Shown piece by piece: positions 40,841 to 49,139 of a DNA stretch of 64,000 nucleotides (within the stretch, counting starts at the first letter, position 1; each line of letters opens with the position of its first letter). The stretch is taken from the NCBI RefSeq assembly GCF_011634835.1, contig NZ_SIRP01000001.1, positions 2,397,679 to 2,461,678 on the forward strand, written 5' to 3'. This DNA comes from Isoptericola sp. BMS4 (GTDB lineage: Bacteria > Actinomycetota > Actinomycetes > Actinomycetales > Cellulomonadaceae). A model generated the notes under the pieces. That model had not been told where the DNA came from. It saw nothing but the letters and a program-made list of their open reading frames with translations, and ran no database searches. Both the position numbers and the translations under genes were made by a program.

Positions 40841-41869
40841 TCAGGCCGGGGGAGATGCCGGACCGCGGAACGTCGCCCGGTACGCGGACGGCGTCACCCC
40901 GAGCCGGTCGTTCAGGTGCTGGCGCAACGACACCGCGGTGCCGAAGCCGACGTCGGCCGCGACGCGGTCCACGGGCCGGTCGGTGAGCTCGAGCAGCTCC
41001 CGGGCGCGCTCGACGCGCTGGATGGTGAGCCAGCGCATGGGGGAGACACCGGTCTCGTCGCGGAAGCGGCGCGACAGGGTGCGCGGGCTCATGGCGTGCG
41101 CCGTCGCCCACGACTCGAGGGAGACCTGATCGCCGAGGCGCTCCAGCGCCCACTGTCGCGCCGCGGCGGTCGCCGGGCCCGCGGGTGCGGCCGGGCGGGG
41201 GATGTACTGCACCTGCCCGCCGTCGCGGTACGGGGGGACGACGGTCGCGCGCGCCACCTCGTTCGCGACGGCGGTCCCGTGGTCGCGGCGCACCAGGTGC
41301 AGGCACAGGTCGATGCCGGCGGCCTCGCCCGCCGAGGTGAGCACCTGGCCCTCGTCGACGAACAGCACGTCCGGGTCCACCCGCACCCGGGGGAACAACC
41401 GCGCCAGCAGGGCGGCCGAGCGCCAGTGCGTCGTCGCGCGCCGCCCGTCGAGCCATCCCGCCGCCGCCAGGACGAACGCCCCGGTGCACACGGATGCCAC
41501 CCTGGCGCCGGCCGGTACCTGGGCCAGGGCCGCGGCCAGGTCCGGCGCCAGCACTCCGGTGAAGTCCGTCGCGTGCGGGTCGTGCGAGGCCGGCACCACG
41601 ACGGTGTCCGCGGCCGCGAGCGCCTCGGGCCCGGCTGCCACGTCGACGGCGAAGTCGGCGTCCGTGCGCACCGGCCCCGCCACGGGCGCACACGTGATCA
41701 CCTCGTACAGCGGCCGGCCGTCGGCCGAGCGCGCCTGCCGGAAGATCTGGTGCACCGCCCCCAGCTCGAGCGGCATCACCCCGTGGCGCACCAGCACGGC
41801 CACCCGGTGCGCCGGCGCGGCCCCCGCCTGTGACGCCGATGACGCCGGCGTCGCGTCGACCTCGTCCAT
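40841..41869 (-). CDS. GlxA-type AraC-family regulator (DJ-1/PfpI + AraC HTH)
   Basis: The 342-residue protein has an N-terminal DJ-1/PfpI-like domain (RVAVLVRHGVMPLELGAVHQIFRQA, ADTVVVPASHDP, VASVCTGAFVLAAAGWLDGRRATTHW, with the elbow Cys in CTGAF, and FVDEGQVLTSAGEAAGIDLCLHLV) and a C-terminal double HTH of the AraC type (MSPRTLSRRFRDETGVSPMRWLTIQRVERARELLE...VGFGTAVSLRQHLNDRLGVTPSAYRATFRG). It probably controls the divergent MFS gene and itself through an 18-bp dyad overlapping its TAGCGT -10. Confidence 0.92.
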   Translation of the reverse strand: MDEVDATPASSASQAGAAPAHRVAVLVRHGVMPLELGAVHQIFRQARSADGRPLYEVITCAPVAGPVRTDADFAVDVAAGPEALAAADTVVVPASHDPHATDFTGVLAPDLAAALAQVPAGARVASVCTGAFVLAAAGWLDGRRATTHWRSAALLARLFPRVRVDPDVLFVDEGQVLTSAGEAAGIDLCLHLVRRDHGTAVANEVARATVVPPYRDGGQVQYIPRPAAPAGPATAAARQWALERLGDQVSLESWATAHAMSPRTLSRRFRDETGVSPMRWLTIQRVERARELLELTDRPVDRVAADVGFGTAVSLRQHLNDRLGVTPSAYRATFRGPASPPA

Positions 41870-41873
41870 GGCT

Positions 41874-41891
41874 CCACGCTACGCCGCGTGG
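41874..41891. promoter_or_regulatory. dyad overlapping the GlxA-type gene promoter
   Basis: CCACGC and GCGTGG arms surround TACGCC. The minus-strand TAGCGT -10 (41881-41876), 6 nt before the ATG at 41869, lies inside the dyad, so autoregulation is plausible. Confidence 0.5.
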
Positions 41892-41960
41892 CCAGAATCT
41901 TGCACTACCCGTCCATCCGGACACTCGTCGCGTCGACCCCGCCGCCGCAGGGTGAGAACC

Positions 41961-43280
41961 ATGCACCCGACCCCGCCACCGCCGCGCACTGCGCACGACA
42001 GCACCCCGCACGACGACGACCCGCGGGGCGCTGCCTCGCACGCACGTCCCCCCGGCCGCGCCCGGGTCGTGGCCGCGACCGCGTTCGCCGTCATCACGTG
42101 CGCCGGCGTCCTGACGGGCATGCCGAACCTGCTGATCGACCCGTGGCGGGCCACGTTCGGCTGGTCGCACGCCACCCTCAGCGTCGCCGTCGCGGTCGCG
42201 ACCCTCCTGTACGGGCTCACCGCACCCTTCGCCGCCGCGCTCATGGACCGCGCCGGCATGCGCCGCGTCGCCGTCGCCGCCCTGGGCTCGGTCGCGATCG
42301 GCGCCGCCCTGACGACCGTCGTGACCACCCCGTGGCAGCTCGTGCTTGCCTGGGGCGTGCTCGTCGGCCTCGGCACCGGTGCGATCGCCACCGCGTTCGG
42401 AGCCCTCGTCGCCGAACGCTGGTTCACCACCCACCGTGGCCTCGTCACCGGCTTCCTCGGCTCGGCCACCATGTTCGGCGGGATGGTCCTGCTGCCGCTG
42501 CTCGCCACCGTCCTGGACCGCACGGGCTGGCGCACCGCCACCCTGACCGTCGCCGGGGGAGTCGTCGCCGTCGCCCTGGTCGCCGGCCTGCTGCTGCGCG
42601 ACCGGCCCGCCGGTGCTCGCCGCACCACGCCGACCGACGTCGTGCCGCGCACCGCGCCGGGGACCGTGCACCGCACCCTGACGGTGCTGCGCGCCGCCGC
42701 CCGCCCCGGACCCTTCTGGGTCGTCGCCGGCACGTTCGCCGTGTGCGGCGCGTCGACCAGCGGCGTCATGATGACCCACTTCGTGCCCGCCGCCGGCGAC
42801 GCCGGCCTGCCCGCCACGACAGCCTCGGCTCTGCTGGCCGTCATGGGCGTCGTCAACGTTCTCGGCACCGTCGCCGCCGGGTGGCTCACCGACCGCGTCG
42901 AGCCGTACCGCATCCTCGCCGGCACCTACCTGCTGCGCGCCACCAGCCTGGCCGCGCTGCCCGCCCTCCTCGGGCCCGGCGTCACCCCCGGGCTCGTGGT
43001 CTTCACGGTGTCCTTCGGGCTGCTCGACCTCGCCACCGTCCCGCCCACGATCGCCCTGTGCCGGGAGCACTTCGGCGCCGACGGCACCATCGTGTTCGCC
43101 TGGACCAGCGCAGCCCACCAGATCGGGGCAGGCCTCGCGGCGCTCGCCGCCGGGACCGTGCGTGCGGCGACCGGGACCTACGACCCGGCGTGGTGGGGCG
43201 CCGCCGTGCTGTGCGTGCTCGCGGGTCTGCTGTGCGCCGCACGCCTGCGCGGCCGCGTCGCGCCGGACCGCGTGCGGTGA
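41961..43280 (+). CDS. MFS transporter
   Basis: The 439-residue carrier has twelve hydrophobic segments in two halves. The first half has the loop 2-3 signature as AALMDRAGMRRVAVAALGSVAIG, GALVAERWFTTHRGLVTGFLGSATMFGG in the central helices, and the second half GWLTDRVEPYRILAGTYLLRATSL. It resembles monocarboxylate/oxalate-formate antiporter-like MFS members. The first 30 residues are a His/Pro-rich cytosolic tail. It is divergent from the GlxA-type regulator and is its probable target. GGTGAGAACC is a poor ribosome binding site before ATG 41961. Confidence 0.9.
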   Translation: MHPTPPPPRTAHDSTPHDDDPRGAASHARPPGRARVVAATAFAVITCAGVLTGMPNLLIDPWRATFGWSHATLSVAVAVATLLYGLTAPFAAALMDRAGMRRVAVAALGSVAIGAALTTVVTTPWQLVLAWGVLVGLGTGAIATAFGALVAERWFTTHRGLVTGFLGSATMFGGMVLLPLLATVLDRTGWRTATLTVAGGVVAVALVAGLLLRDRPAGARRTTPTDVVPRTAPGTVHRTLTVLRAAARPGPFWVVAGTFAVCGASTSGVMMTHFVPAAGDAGLPATTASALLAVMGVVNVLGTVAAGWLTDRVEPYRILAGTYLLRATSLAALPALLGPGVTPGLVVFTVSFGLLDLATVPPTIALCREHFGADGTIVFAWTSAAHQIGAGLAALAAGTVRAATGTYDPAWWGAAVLCVLAGLLCAARLRGRVAPDRVR

Positions 43281-43291
43281 ACCGGTCTGCC

Positions 43292-44044
43292 TCAGCGCCC
43301 GTCACGGGGCGAGAACACCGCCAGGGCGTCCAGGTCGCTCGCCGCGGACCGCACGTAGTCGCCCGCCCACGCCGCGGCGTCCGGGTACGTGGACCCCGCG
43401 ACGACCGCCGCGACGGCGGCGTCCACGTCGACCGGCGTGTGCCGCAGGCTCACCTGCCCGTCCGTGAGCAGCGCCCACGATCCGCCCGCCCGCCCGTACG
43501 GCATCCCCACGCTGCCCGGGTTCACCACGAGCCGCCGGTCCACCAGCCGCACGAACGGCATGTGCGTGTGCCCGCAGACCACCGCCCCCACCGACGCCGG
43601 CAGGCCCGCGAACGCCTCCGCCCACCGGGCAGGCCGGGTGTCCACCAGCACCACCTCGTCGTCGTCCCGCGGGCTGCCGTGGCAGAACACCACGTCACCG
43701 AAGCCGTCCACCGGCACCGTCACCGGGTGCGGCAGCCCCGCCAGCAGCTCCACGTGCCACGGGGCCAGCTGCGCCGCCGCCCACCGCGACACCTCGTCAG
43801 GCACCTCCACGTCCGCGCCCCGGGCCAGCGCCACCAGCTCCCGGTCCGCGTTCCCCCGCACCAGCACCGCGCGCTCGCCCAGCCCTGCCAGCCGGTCCAG
43901 CACCGCCACCGGCTGCGGGCCCGCCGCGTGATCCCCGGTGACCACCACCAGGTCCGCGCCGGCCACGTCCGGCTCCTCGAGGACCGCCTCCAGCACCGGC
44001 AGCACACCGTGCACGTCCGACAACACCGCGACCGAACCGACCAT
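43292..44044 (-). CDS. metallophosphoesterase (YfcE/MJ0936-like)
   Basis: The 250-residue calcineurin-like phosphoesterase has the five metal motifs in order: VAVLSDVHGVLPVLEAV (DxH), VVVTGDHAAG (GD), VLVRGNADRELV (GN-x-D), VVFCHGSPRDDDE (H) and VVCGHTHMPFVRLVDRRLVVNPGSVG (GHxH). Similar bacterial proteins hydrolyse phosphodiesters or nucleotides. Start ATG 44044 puts the DVHG motif at the usual distance from the N-terminus; an upstream in-frame start would add 34 residues with no motif. It is convergent with the MFS gene, 11 nt away. Confidence 0.9.
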   Translation of the reverse strand: MVGSVAVLSDVHGVLPVLEAVLEEPDVAGADLVVVTGDHAAGPQPVAVLDRLAGLGERAVLVRGNADRELVALARGADVEVPDEVSRWAAAQLAPWHVELLAGLPHPVTVPVDGFGDVVFCHGSPRDDDEVVLVDTRPARWAEAFAGLPASVGAVVCGHTHMPFVRLVDRRLVVNPGSVGMPYGRAGGSWALLTDGQVSLRHTPVDVDAAVAAVVAGSTYPDAAAWAGDYVRSAASDLDALAVFSPRDGR

Positions 44045-44324
44045 GCCCCGACGCTCCCACCACCCACCGACCCGCGCGAGGGCGGTGCGCGCACAGCAGA
44101 ACCGCGGCGCGGCAGTCGTCGAGGCGACGTCCGACCTCCCTCCCACGGAGCCGGGGGCGCGTCACCACCCCGACGCTCGCGGGCGGGTCCCCGGGCAGCG
44201 GGACGCGGTGTCCCGCCCGGGGGTCCGTCACGATCGTCGTGGGCAGGCCGTGGGCGGCGAGCAGTCTCACGCGCGCCGGACGATCATGCCAGGCCTGCGT
44301 CGTGCCGCTCCCGGGCACGGAGTG
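44045..44324. other. 280-bp intergenic region, no recognised gene
   Basis: The spacer separates two minus-strand genes. A minus-strand open frame (from 44318) has a plausible-looking stretch (RVRLLAAHGLPTTIVTDPR) but runs on into the phosphoesterase gene out of frame and matches no family I know. It may be a gene remnant. A GC-rich inverted repeat around GGGCGGGTCCCC is present near 44180. Confidence 0.4.
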
Positions 44325-45104
44325 TCAGCCGCGCATGACGACGTGCCACGGGCGGACGAGCACCTCGAGCAGCCCGCCGGTGACGCTGGCGTCCTCGTGC
44401 TGGGCCACCGCCACGACCCATGCGGCGCGGGACACGGTGTCGGCGCCCGTCACCCGCACCATCGTCATGCCGGCCCCGGCCCGGTCAGGCAGCGGGCCCG
44501 CCGCCACGAGCACGCCGTCGTCGCGCAGGGACGCCAGGAACTCGACGTGCTGCGCGAAGTCGGGGGAGGAGAACACTCCGCCGCTCGGTGCTGCCGGGCC
44601 GGCCGTGTGCTCGAGCACCAGCCAGATCTCACCCGGCGCCGACGCGTCGCCACCCGCGCCCGACGGCACCGACGACTCCGCGTGCGCGGCGAACCGGTCC
44701 AGCACCCCCACCCAGCCCCCGGCGTACCGGGCGCGCGCACCGGCCGGGTCGGGGTACGCCTCCCACCCGTCGTGGCGCAGCGTCACCAGCGTCGCCCGCG
44801 GGTCGCCCGCGGCCACGAACGTCACGCCCACCCGGGTCGCCTGCTCCGGCGACCGTCCCGGATGCCACGTGAACGCCAGCGACTCGCCCGCCCGGGACTC
44901 CGTGACGGTGCCCCAGGTGGCCGTCTCGCCCGACTCGCCCGTCTCCACGAGCAGCCCGCCGGTGAACGCGACCGTCCCCGCCGCGCCGAGGACCCCGTGC
45001 GTGGCGAGCGGCCACCAGAGCCCGACGTCGTCGACGAACGACCGGAACGCTGCCGCGGCGTCGCACGGCACGAGCACCTGACGGCGTACGGGAGCGAGCG
45101 GCAT
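44325..45104 (-). CDS. SRPBCC (AHSA1-like) - YCII domain fusion protein
   Basis: The 259-residue protein appears to join two small domains. Residues 1-145 are an AHSA1/SRPBCC ligand-binding fold (RRQVLVPCDAAAAFRSFVDDVGLWWPLATHG, TVTESRAGESLAFTWHPGR, ATLVTLRHDGWEAYPDP, YAGGWVGVLDRFAAHAE). Residues 160-259 look like a YCII-related domain (IWLVLEHTAGPAAPSGGVFSSPDFAQHVEFLASLRDDGVLVAAGPLPDRAGAGMTMVRV). The two are often separate genes; fusion suggests a common hydrophobic substrate. GGAGG precedes ATG 45104. Function is unknown. Confidence 0.8.
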   Translation of the reverse strand: MPLAPVRRQVLVPCDAAAAFRSFVDDVGLWWPLATHGVLGAAGTVAFTGGLLVETGESGETATWGTVTESRAGESLAFTWHPGRSPEQATRVGVTFVAAGDPRATLVTLRHDGWEAYPDPAGARARYAGGWVGVLDRFAAHAESSVPSGAGGDASAPGEIWLVLEHTAGPAAPSGGVFSSPDFAQHVEFLASLRDDGVLVAAGPLPDRAGAGMTMVRVTGADTVSRAAWVVAVAQHEDASVTGGLLEVLVRPWHVVMRG

Positions 45105-45178
45105 GACGGTGTCCTCCCGGGTGTGCGGGCTGGGTGCGGGTCCCCGTGCCAGCGTATCGAGCCGGGCCGCGCACGCAC

Positions 45179-45216
45179 GGGTGCCGCCCCACCGGCGAAC
45201 CGGCAGGGCGGCACCC
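45179..45216. terminator. hairpin terminator after the GH3 gene
   Basis: An 11-bp perfect stem (45179-45189 with 45206-45216) surrounds a 16-nt loop that contains a second small CCGG stem. It begins 13 nt beyond the stop codon of the minus-strand GH3 gene. Confidence 0.65.
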
Positions 45217-45228
45217 CTCACGAACCCG

Positions 45229-47049
45229 TCAGTCCCGCCCGGCGTGCGGCGGCGGCCCCGGGAAACGGCGCCCGTACCCGAGCGGCAGCAGGGTCTCGCT
45301 GCCGTCTGCCGTCGGCACCGCCACCGGCAGCCGGCCCGACGGTGCCACGTCACCCGCGACGACCCGCGCCACCGCCGTGTAGTTCACGACGCCGTAGCCG
45401 TAGCTGTTCAGCACCGCGTCGGCACCGGGCAGCACGTTGATGTCGTACGGGTTGCGGCCCGCGACGACGATCACCGGCTTGCCCGTGGCGGCGAGGTCGG
45501 CGACCATCTGCTGCTGCGCGGCGTTCCCGCTCGCGTTGTACGACGTGAACACGATCGCGTCGGCGTCCGCGGCCGCGGCGACAGCGCGGGCCCGGTACGC
45601 CGGCGACGGCGACCTGCCGTTCTCGTACTCCTCGATCACGTCGAACCCACGGTCCGCCATGATCGGGCCCAACCGCTCGGGCCATGCGGACCCGGAGCCC
45701 ACCGCGAGCACCGTGTCGGAGTCCGCGTCCAGGGGCAACGCCCGGTCCTCGTTGCGCAGCATCGTCACCGACCGGTCCGCGATCTCGGCGGCCGTCGCGA
45801 GGTGCTCGTCGGTCCCGACGACGTCGTCCACGGCGGCAGCGTCCGCGAACGGGTCGTCCAGCACACCCCGCTCCGCCTTCCACTCCAGGATCCGCGTGAC
45901 CGACTCGTCGAGCCGATCCTCACTGATCGTCCCGTCCGCCACCGCCTGCTTCACCGCCGCGATCGACGCGTCCACATCCGGGGAGTTCAGCAGGATGTCC
46001 GAGCCGGCCTGGATCGCCATCACCGACAACTCCGCCTGCGACCAGTTGTCCGTCATCGCCCCCATGTCCAGGGCATCCGTCGTGATGATCCCGTCGAAGC
46101 CCAGCTCCTCACGCAACAGCCCCGTCAGGACCGCGGGGGACAGGGTGCCCGGCAGGTCCGGGTCGATCGCCTCCACGATGATGTGGGCCGTCATGATCAT
46201 GTCCACCCCGGCATCGATCGCCGCCCGGAACGGCTCCAGGTGCTCGTCCAGCGTCGCCCGGTCATAGGTGACGACGGGCAGCCCGTAGTGCGAGTCGGTC
46301 TCGGTGTCGCCGTGACCCGGGAAGTGCTTGGCCGTGGCGCCGATGTGCTGCTGGATGCCCTCCACCTGCGCGGCCCCCAGCGCGCTGACGGCCTCCGGGT
46401 CCGAACCCATCGAACGGATCCCGATGACCGGGTTGTCCGGGTTGGAGTTCACGTCGACGACGGGGGCGAAGTCGACGTTGACGCCCATCGCTGCGAGCTC
46501 GGAGCCGAGGATGTCACCCTGCGCCCGGGCCAGACCCGCGTCGAACGTGGCACCCAACGCCATGTTGCCCGGCAGCTGCGTCGCCGGCGCACCGACCCGC
46601 GCCACCAGGCCGCCCTCCTGGTCGATCGTCACGGCGAGCGGGATCCCGGGACCGTCCGCCCCCAGCGCCGCGTCCTGCAGCCCGTTGGACAGCCCCACGA
46701 TCTGCTGCGGGTCCTGCGTGTTGCCCGACCACGCGAAGTAGAGCACCCCACCCAGGTCGTACTTCTCCACCACCTGCGCCGGAGTGTCCACCCCGTACCG
46801 GGCCTGGTTGCTCGCGGCCATCGACGTGTCGTGCGCGGACGACCCGTACACGTGCGTCCACGTCATCTGGCCGATCTTCTCGTCCAGCGTCATCGCGTCC
46901 ACCATCGCCGCGACACCCGCCTGCGCCGTGGCCTCGGAGCCCGACCCCGCCGGAGCCGCCTGGGCCGGTACCGCACCCGCGAGCAGCAGGCCGGCCGTCG
47001 CCCCCACCGCCACCTGCCTCGCGAGCCGCTTCGTGCCTGGATCCTTCAC
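45229..47049 (-). CDS. secreted glycoside hydrolase family 3 (beta-N-acetylhexosaminidase-like)
   Basis: The 606-residue protein has a Sec signal peptide (KRLARQ n-region, VAVGATAGLLLAGAV core, cleavage near AQAAPA, residue 31-32). The GH3 N-terminal barrel includes LAVTIDQEGGLVARVG, the NagZ-type KHFPGHGDTETDSHYGLP loop (241 on), where the His can act as acid/base, and the nucleophile Asp325 in GIITTDALDMGA. A C-terminal alpha/beta sandwich domain (VIVVAGRNPYDINVLPGADAVLNSYGYG) follows. This points to extracellular beta-N-acetylglucosaminidase activity on peptidoglycan or chitin fragments. GTG 47049 has a GGGAGGG ribosome binding site. Confidence 0.92.
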   Translation of the reverse strand: MKDPGTKRLARQVAVGATAGLLLAGAVPAQAAPAGSGSEATAQAGVAAMVDAMTLDEKIGQMTWTHVYGSSAHDTSMAASNQARYGVDTPAQVVEKYDLGGVLYFAWSGNTQDPQQIVGLSNGLQDAALGADGPGIPLAVTIDQEGGLVARVGAPATQLPGNMALGATFDAGLARAQGDILGSELAAMGVNVDFAPVVDVNSNPDNPVIGIRSMGSDPEAVSALGAAQVEGIQQHIGATAKHFPGHGDTETDSHYGLPVVTYDRATLDEHLEPFRAAIDAGVDMIMTAHIIVEAIDPDLPGTLSPAVLTGLLREELGFDGIITTDALDMGAMTDNWSQAELSVMAIQAGSDILLNSPDVDASIAAVKQAVADGTISEDRLDESVTRILEWKAERGVLDDPFADAAAVDDVVGTDEHLATAAEIADRSVTMLRNEDRALPLDADSDTVLAVGSGSAWPERLGPIMADRGFDVIEEYENGRSPSPAYRARAVAAAADADAIVFTSYNASGNAAQQQMVADLAATGKPVIVVAGRNPYDINVLPGADAVLNSYGYGVVNYTAVARVVAGDVAPSGRLPVAVPTADGSETLLPLGYGRRFPGPPPHAGRD

Positions 47050-47243
47050 GATGCCCTCCCTGTTCGTGGGGCGGCGCGACGGCCCCGCGTCGCTGCGGCA
47101 GCCGACGGGCCTCGTTGCCCGGTTGCGCCTGTGCTGGACGCTAGAAGCGCCACCAGGGCCTGTCAAGAGTTTCCACGAGCAACGCAATCCGCGAAACGTG
47201 ATTGCACAAGCCGGCGACAGCACCTGGTGGCAGCATCGTCCAC

Positions 47244-47699
<456 letters not shown>

Positions 47700-47704
47700 A
47701 CGAC

Positions 47705-48115
47705 ATGGACATCACGATTCACACCACGTTCCTCCCGCACACCGACCCGGAGGCCTCCCTCGGCTTCTACCGCGACCTGCTCGGCTTCGAGCTCGTCCAG
47801 GACGTCGGCCAGGGCGCGATGCGCTGGCTCACGTTCGTCGCACCCTCCCAGCCCGACGTCCGCCTGGTGCTCACGCCGCCCGCCGCCGACCCCGGCGTCA
47901 CCGACGACGAGCGCCGCACCATCACCGAGCTCATGGCCAAGGGCAGCTACCAGTCGATCATCCTCGGCACGAAGGACCTCGACGGCGCCTTCGCCCGGCT
48001 CCAGGCCGCCGACGCCGAGGTCGTCTCCGAGCCCACCGAGCAGCCGTGGGGCGTGCGCGACTGCGCCTTCCGCGACCCGGCGGGCAACATGGTCCGCATC
48101 GACGAGGTCCGGTGA
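47705..48115 (+). CDS. VOC-family (glyoxalase/bleomycin-resistance-like) protein
   Basis: The 136-residue protein has two beta-alpha-beta-beta-beta modules: TTFLPHTDPEASLGFYRDLLGFELVQDVGQGAMRWLTF and YQSIILGTKDLDGAFARLQAADAEVVSEPTEQPWGVRDCAFRDPAGNMVRIDEV. Metal-site residues (His12 region and terminal Glu) fit the fold, but the substrate is unknown; such proteins isomerise, dioxygenate or bind drugs. It is coupled to the next gene by a GTGA overlap. Confidence 0.9.
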   Translation: MDITIHTTFLPHTDPEASLGFYRDLLGFELVQDVGQGAMRWLTFVAPSQPDVRLVLTPPAADPGVTDDERRTITELMAKGSYQSIILGTKDLDGAFARLQAADAEVVSEPTEQPWGVRDCAFRDPAGNMVRIDEVR

Positions 48116-48594
48116 CGGCCATGACCACCGACCAGCGCGCCCCGCGCGCCAAGGGCACCCCCGGGCGCCTGTCCCTGTGGCTCCAGCGCCGGGCCAACGC
48201 CTCCACCGCCGCGAAGATCCGCCGCAAGGGCGGCCGCATGATGGGCATGGACCTGCTGGTCCTGCACACCGTCGGGCGCCGCACCGGCGAGGCCCGCGAG
48301 AACCCGCTCGCGTGGTTCGACGACGGCGACGGCGGCTGGCTCGTCGTCGCCTCCGGCGGCGGCAGCCGCAACCCCGGCTGGTACGCCAACCTCGCCGCGC
48401 ACCCCGACCGGGCCGCCGTCGAGCACCACGGGTCGGAGCCCGTCCCGGTGACACCGCACGTGCTCGACGACGCCGCACGCGCCCGGGTGTGGCCGCGCAT
48501 CGCCGCCGCCGCGCCGACCATCGACAAGCACCAGCGCAAGGCCGACCGGACCTACCCGGTGGTCCGGCTCGTCCCCGCACCGGCGGGGGAGTGA
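48112..48594 (+). CDS. Ddn-like nitroreductase-family protein (deazaflavin-type)
   Basis: The 160-residue protein matches the F420H2-dependent Ddn/PF04075 family: RRKGGRMMGMDLLVLHTVGRRTGEARENPLAWFDDGDGGWLVVASGGGSRNPGWYANLAAHPDRAAVEHHGSEPVPVTPHVL...YPVVRLVP. The GGGSRNPGWYANLAA block is the signature of this group, which acts on quinones and nitro compounds in mycobacteria. GTG 48112 overlaps the VOC stop; ATG 48121 is an alternative start. The genome would need F420 for full function, which this window cannot show. Confidence 0.88.
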   Translation: MTAMTTDQRAPRAKGTPGRLSLWLQRRANASTAAKIRRKGGRMMGMDLLVLHTVGRRTGEARENPLAWFDDGDGGWLVVASGGGSRNPGWYANLAAHPDRAAVEHHGSEPVPVTPHVLDDAARARVWPRIAAAAPTIDKHQRKADRTYPVVRLVPAPAGE

Positions 48595-48656
48595 CCGCCG
48601 TGTGCGTCCCCGGCCTGCCCCGTATCACGCGGCGGAGCACCGACGAAGGAGCAGCC

Positions 48657-49091
48657 ATGCGATTCCGGTCCACGGTGGAGCCGCCCGAGAAGATGAAGGG
48701 CCTCGAGGTCCCGCCCGAGGTCGTCGAGGCCCTCGGCGGTGGCGCCCGCCCCCCGGTGGTCATCACCGTCAACGGGCACACGTGGCGCAGCCGGGTCGCG
48801 ATCATGCGCGGCCGGCACCTGCTCGGCCTCAGCCGGGCGAACCGCGAGGCCGCGGGGCTCGACGTCGGCGCGGAGGTCGAGGTCGAGCTCGCGCTCGACA
48901 CCGAGCCCCGCATCGTCGTCGAGCCCGACGACCTCGCTCACGCCCTGGACGCCGACCCTGTCGCACGCGCCGCCTACGATGCACTCCCACCGGGACGGAA
49001 GCGCCGGCACGTGCTCGACGTCGAGGGCGCCAAGCAGCCTGCGACCCGGGCGCGGCGCATCGAGAAGACCCTCGCCGCGCTGCGCGGCTGA
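48657..49091 (+). CDS. DUF1905/YdeI-like (bacteriocin-protection family) protein
   Basis: The 144-residue protein has an N-terminal DUF1905 beta-barrel (RFRSTVEPPEKMKGLEVPPEVVEALGGGARPPVVITVNGHTWRSRVAIMRGRHLLGLSRANREAAGLDVGAEVEVEL) and a C-terminal OmpD-associated YdeI-like helix pair (DPVARAAYDALPPGRKRRHVLDVEGAKQPATRARRIEKTLAALR). Homologues are annotated as bacteriocin-protection proteins by weak genetic evidence. GAAGGAG precedes ATG 48657. It lies 48 nt before the UvrA-like gene on the same strand. Confidence 0.85.
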   Translation: MRFRSTVEPPEKMKGLEVPPEVVEALGGGARPPVVITVNGHTWRSRVAIMRGRHLLGLSRANREAAGLDVGAEVEVELALDTEPRIVVEPDDLAHALDADPVARAAYDALPPGRKRRHVLDVEGAKQPATRARRIEKTLAALRG

Positions 49092-49139
49092 CGCCTCCGC
49101 CCCGCCCCGCCCGAGCCCGCCCGTCGAAGGAGCACCCAG

